Below are positions 62,740-64,000 of a stretch of DNA of 64,000 nucleotides, in pieces (the stretch's first letter is position 1; each line of letters begins with the position of its first letter). The DNA is from Ecdyonurus torrentis (taxonomy: Eukaryota; Arthropoda; Insecta; Ephemeroptera; Heptageniidae): the NCBI GenBank assembly GCA_949318235.1, contig OX439132.1:44489831-44553830 (forward strand), written 5' to 3'. The notes under the pieces were generated by a model, which saw only the letters and a list, made by a program, of their open reading frames with translations, was not told the DNA's origin and ran no database searches. The position numbers were made by a program, and so were the translations under genes.

Positions 62740-63930
62740 AGCTAAGGTTAAACCTAGTGCTTAACCTTAACTTCTTGCGACACGTGTCACATAAACCTCG
62801 ATGTTAATAATATAATAAACCACGTGTTTATAGCTAACAAGCCTCATCGTAAACCGACTTCAACTCCTGGAGACACGTGTCACATTGATCTTAACTATTT
62901 GTGACACGTGTCACATATACCTCGATGTTAATAATATAATAAACCACGTGTTTATAGCTAACAAGCCTCATGGTAAACCAACTTCAACTTCTTGAGACAC
63001 GTGTCACGTTAGTAGCAACTATTTGTAACACGTGTCACATAAACCTCGATGTTAATAATATAATAAACCACGTGTTTATAGCTAACAAGCCTCATGATAA
63101 AGCGACTTTAACGTCTTAAGACACGTGCCACATTGATCTTAACTATTTGTGACACGTGTCACATATACCTCGATGTTAATAATATAATAAACCACGTGTT
63201 TATAGCTAACAAGCCTCATGGTAAACCGACTTCAACTCCTGGAGACACGTGTCACATTGATCTTAACTATTTGTGACACGTGTCACATATACCTCGATGT
63301 TAATAATATAATAAACCACGTGTTTATAGCTAACAAGCCTCATGGTAAACCGACTTCAACTCCTGGATACACGTGTCACATTGATCTTAACTATTTGTGA
63401 CACGTGTCACATATACCTCGATGTTAATAATATAATAAACCACGTGTTTATAGCTAACAAGCCTCATGGTAAACCGACTTCAACTCCTGGAGACACGTGT
63501 CACATTGATCTTAACTATTTGTGACACGTGTCACATATACATCGATGTTAATAATATAATAAACCACGTGTTTATAGCTAACAAGCCTCATGGTAAACCG
63601 ACTTCAACTCCTGGAGGACACGTGTCACATTGATCTTAACTATTTGTGACACGTGTCACATATACATCGATGTTAATAATATAATAAACCACGTGTTTAT
63701 AGCTAACAAGCCTCCTGGTAAACCAACTTCAACTTCTTGAGACACGTGTTACGTTATTGGTATTATTTGTGACACGTGTCACATATGCCTCCACCAATCA
63801 TGTTACTAATAGTAAACCACGTGTTTATAGCCAAGTTAAAACCCGGGAAAACTACTCGGTGTTCAACCTTAACTACTTTTAGGCACGTGCCACATCGGTC
63901 TTAAATTGTGACACGTGTTACATAAAATTC
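62740..63930. repeat. about 124-bp tandem satellite with three CACGTG motifs per unit
   Basis: The anchor AAACCACGTGTTTATAGC recurs at 62817, 62941, 63065, 63189, 63313, 63437, 63561, 63686 and 63814, giving spacings of 124 bp (six times), then 125 and 128. Each unit holds one ACCACGTGTTT and two GACACGTGTCAC motifs, one of them usually the 14-bp palindrome GTGACACGTGTCAC. I count 28 CACGTG hexamers in total. Middle units are nearly identical and edge units diverge. Frames of about 60 codons repeated 124 bp apart are artefacts. Confidence 0.95.
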
Positions 63931-64000
63931 AAAAAAAAAATTCAAAAATATGTTTATTCATTTCTATCTCCTACAATCATATACAAACATTGCACATAAA

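Larger units (their letters stand above)
62445..64000 (+). other. start of intron 5 (gap, satellite, AT-rich end)
   Basis: Begins with a GTAAGT donor. It contains 87 bases of AT-rich sequence, the 200-N gap, the CACGTG satellite and a short AT-rich end (63931-64000). No further myosin exon is visible, so switch II and the rest of the motor lie beyond the window or in the gap. Confidence 0.75.

Noticed and set aside
62740..63930. CRISPR-like array
   Set aside because: Evenly spaced repeats, but the whole 124-bp unit is conserved with no variable spacers, and the DNA is eukaryotic.

Overview
The window is AT-rich animal nuclear DNA. It has spliced exons with GT..AG borders, long introns, dense microsatellites, tRNA-derived SINEs and many short non-autonomous DNA transposons. 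The one gene I can support is an unconventional myosin most like class XX (Dachs), which suggests a protostome and most likely an arthropod. TCAGT-type initiator sequences upstream of the first exon fit that. The species cannot be named from this sequence. A run of exactly 200 N shows it comes from a scaffolded assembly.

Layout: 1-5788 is upstream flank, almost all repeats, including a complete 1.48-kb hAT-type element with an 8-bp target duplication. About 5789-6092 is the probable 5' UTR. The plus-strand gene then has five coding exons in the window: 6093-6183 (start ATG), 39148-39417, 40266-40528, 61358-61530 and 62272-62444. The introns are about 33.0 kb, 0.85 kb, 20.8 kb and 0.74 kb, and a fifth intron runs out of the window. 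Intron phases agree at every junction (1, 1, 0, 1, then 0). Together the exons encode about 323 residues: a short N-terminal coiled-coil region, a Pro/Asn/Ser-rich linker, and the start of a myosin motor through the P-loop and switch I. Exon 4 carries one extra base just before the P-loop lead-in. If real, it ends the protein early; if it is an assembly error, the gene is intact.

The introns hold no other convincing protein or RNA gene. They contain several families of TTAA-flanked and TA-flanked miniature inverted-repeat elements, long foldback palindromes, two tRNA-SINE families, LINE 3' tails, a second hAT-type element, an AT-rich family built on a TTACGTAA palindrome, and pure arrays of CT, TA, CA, TTAC, CAAT and ATTC. 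The window ends in a roughly 124-bp satellite, directly after the gap, that carries 28 CACGTG motifs in about 1.2 kb.

The most notable signals are: (1) the octamer TGACGTCA occurs 17 times, mostly inside otherwise unrelated miniature elements; (2) the CACGTG satellite lies inside the myosin gene; (3) the exon-4 frameshift and the non-canonical nucleotide-binding motifs; (4) a TA-flanked element appears to carry about 0.85 kb of GC-rich, gene-like sequence.
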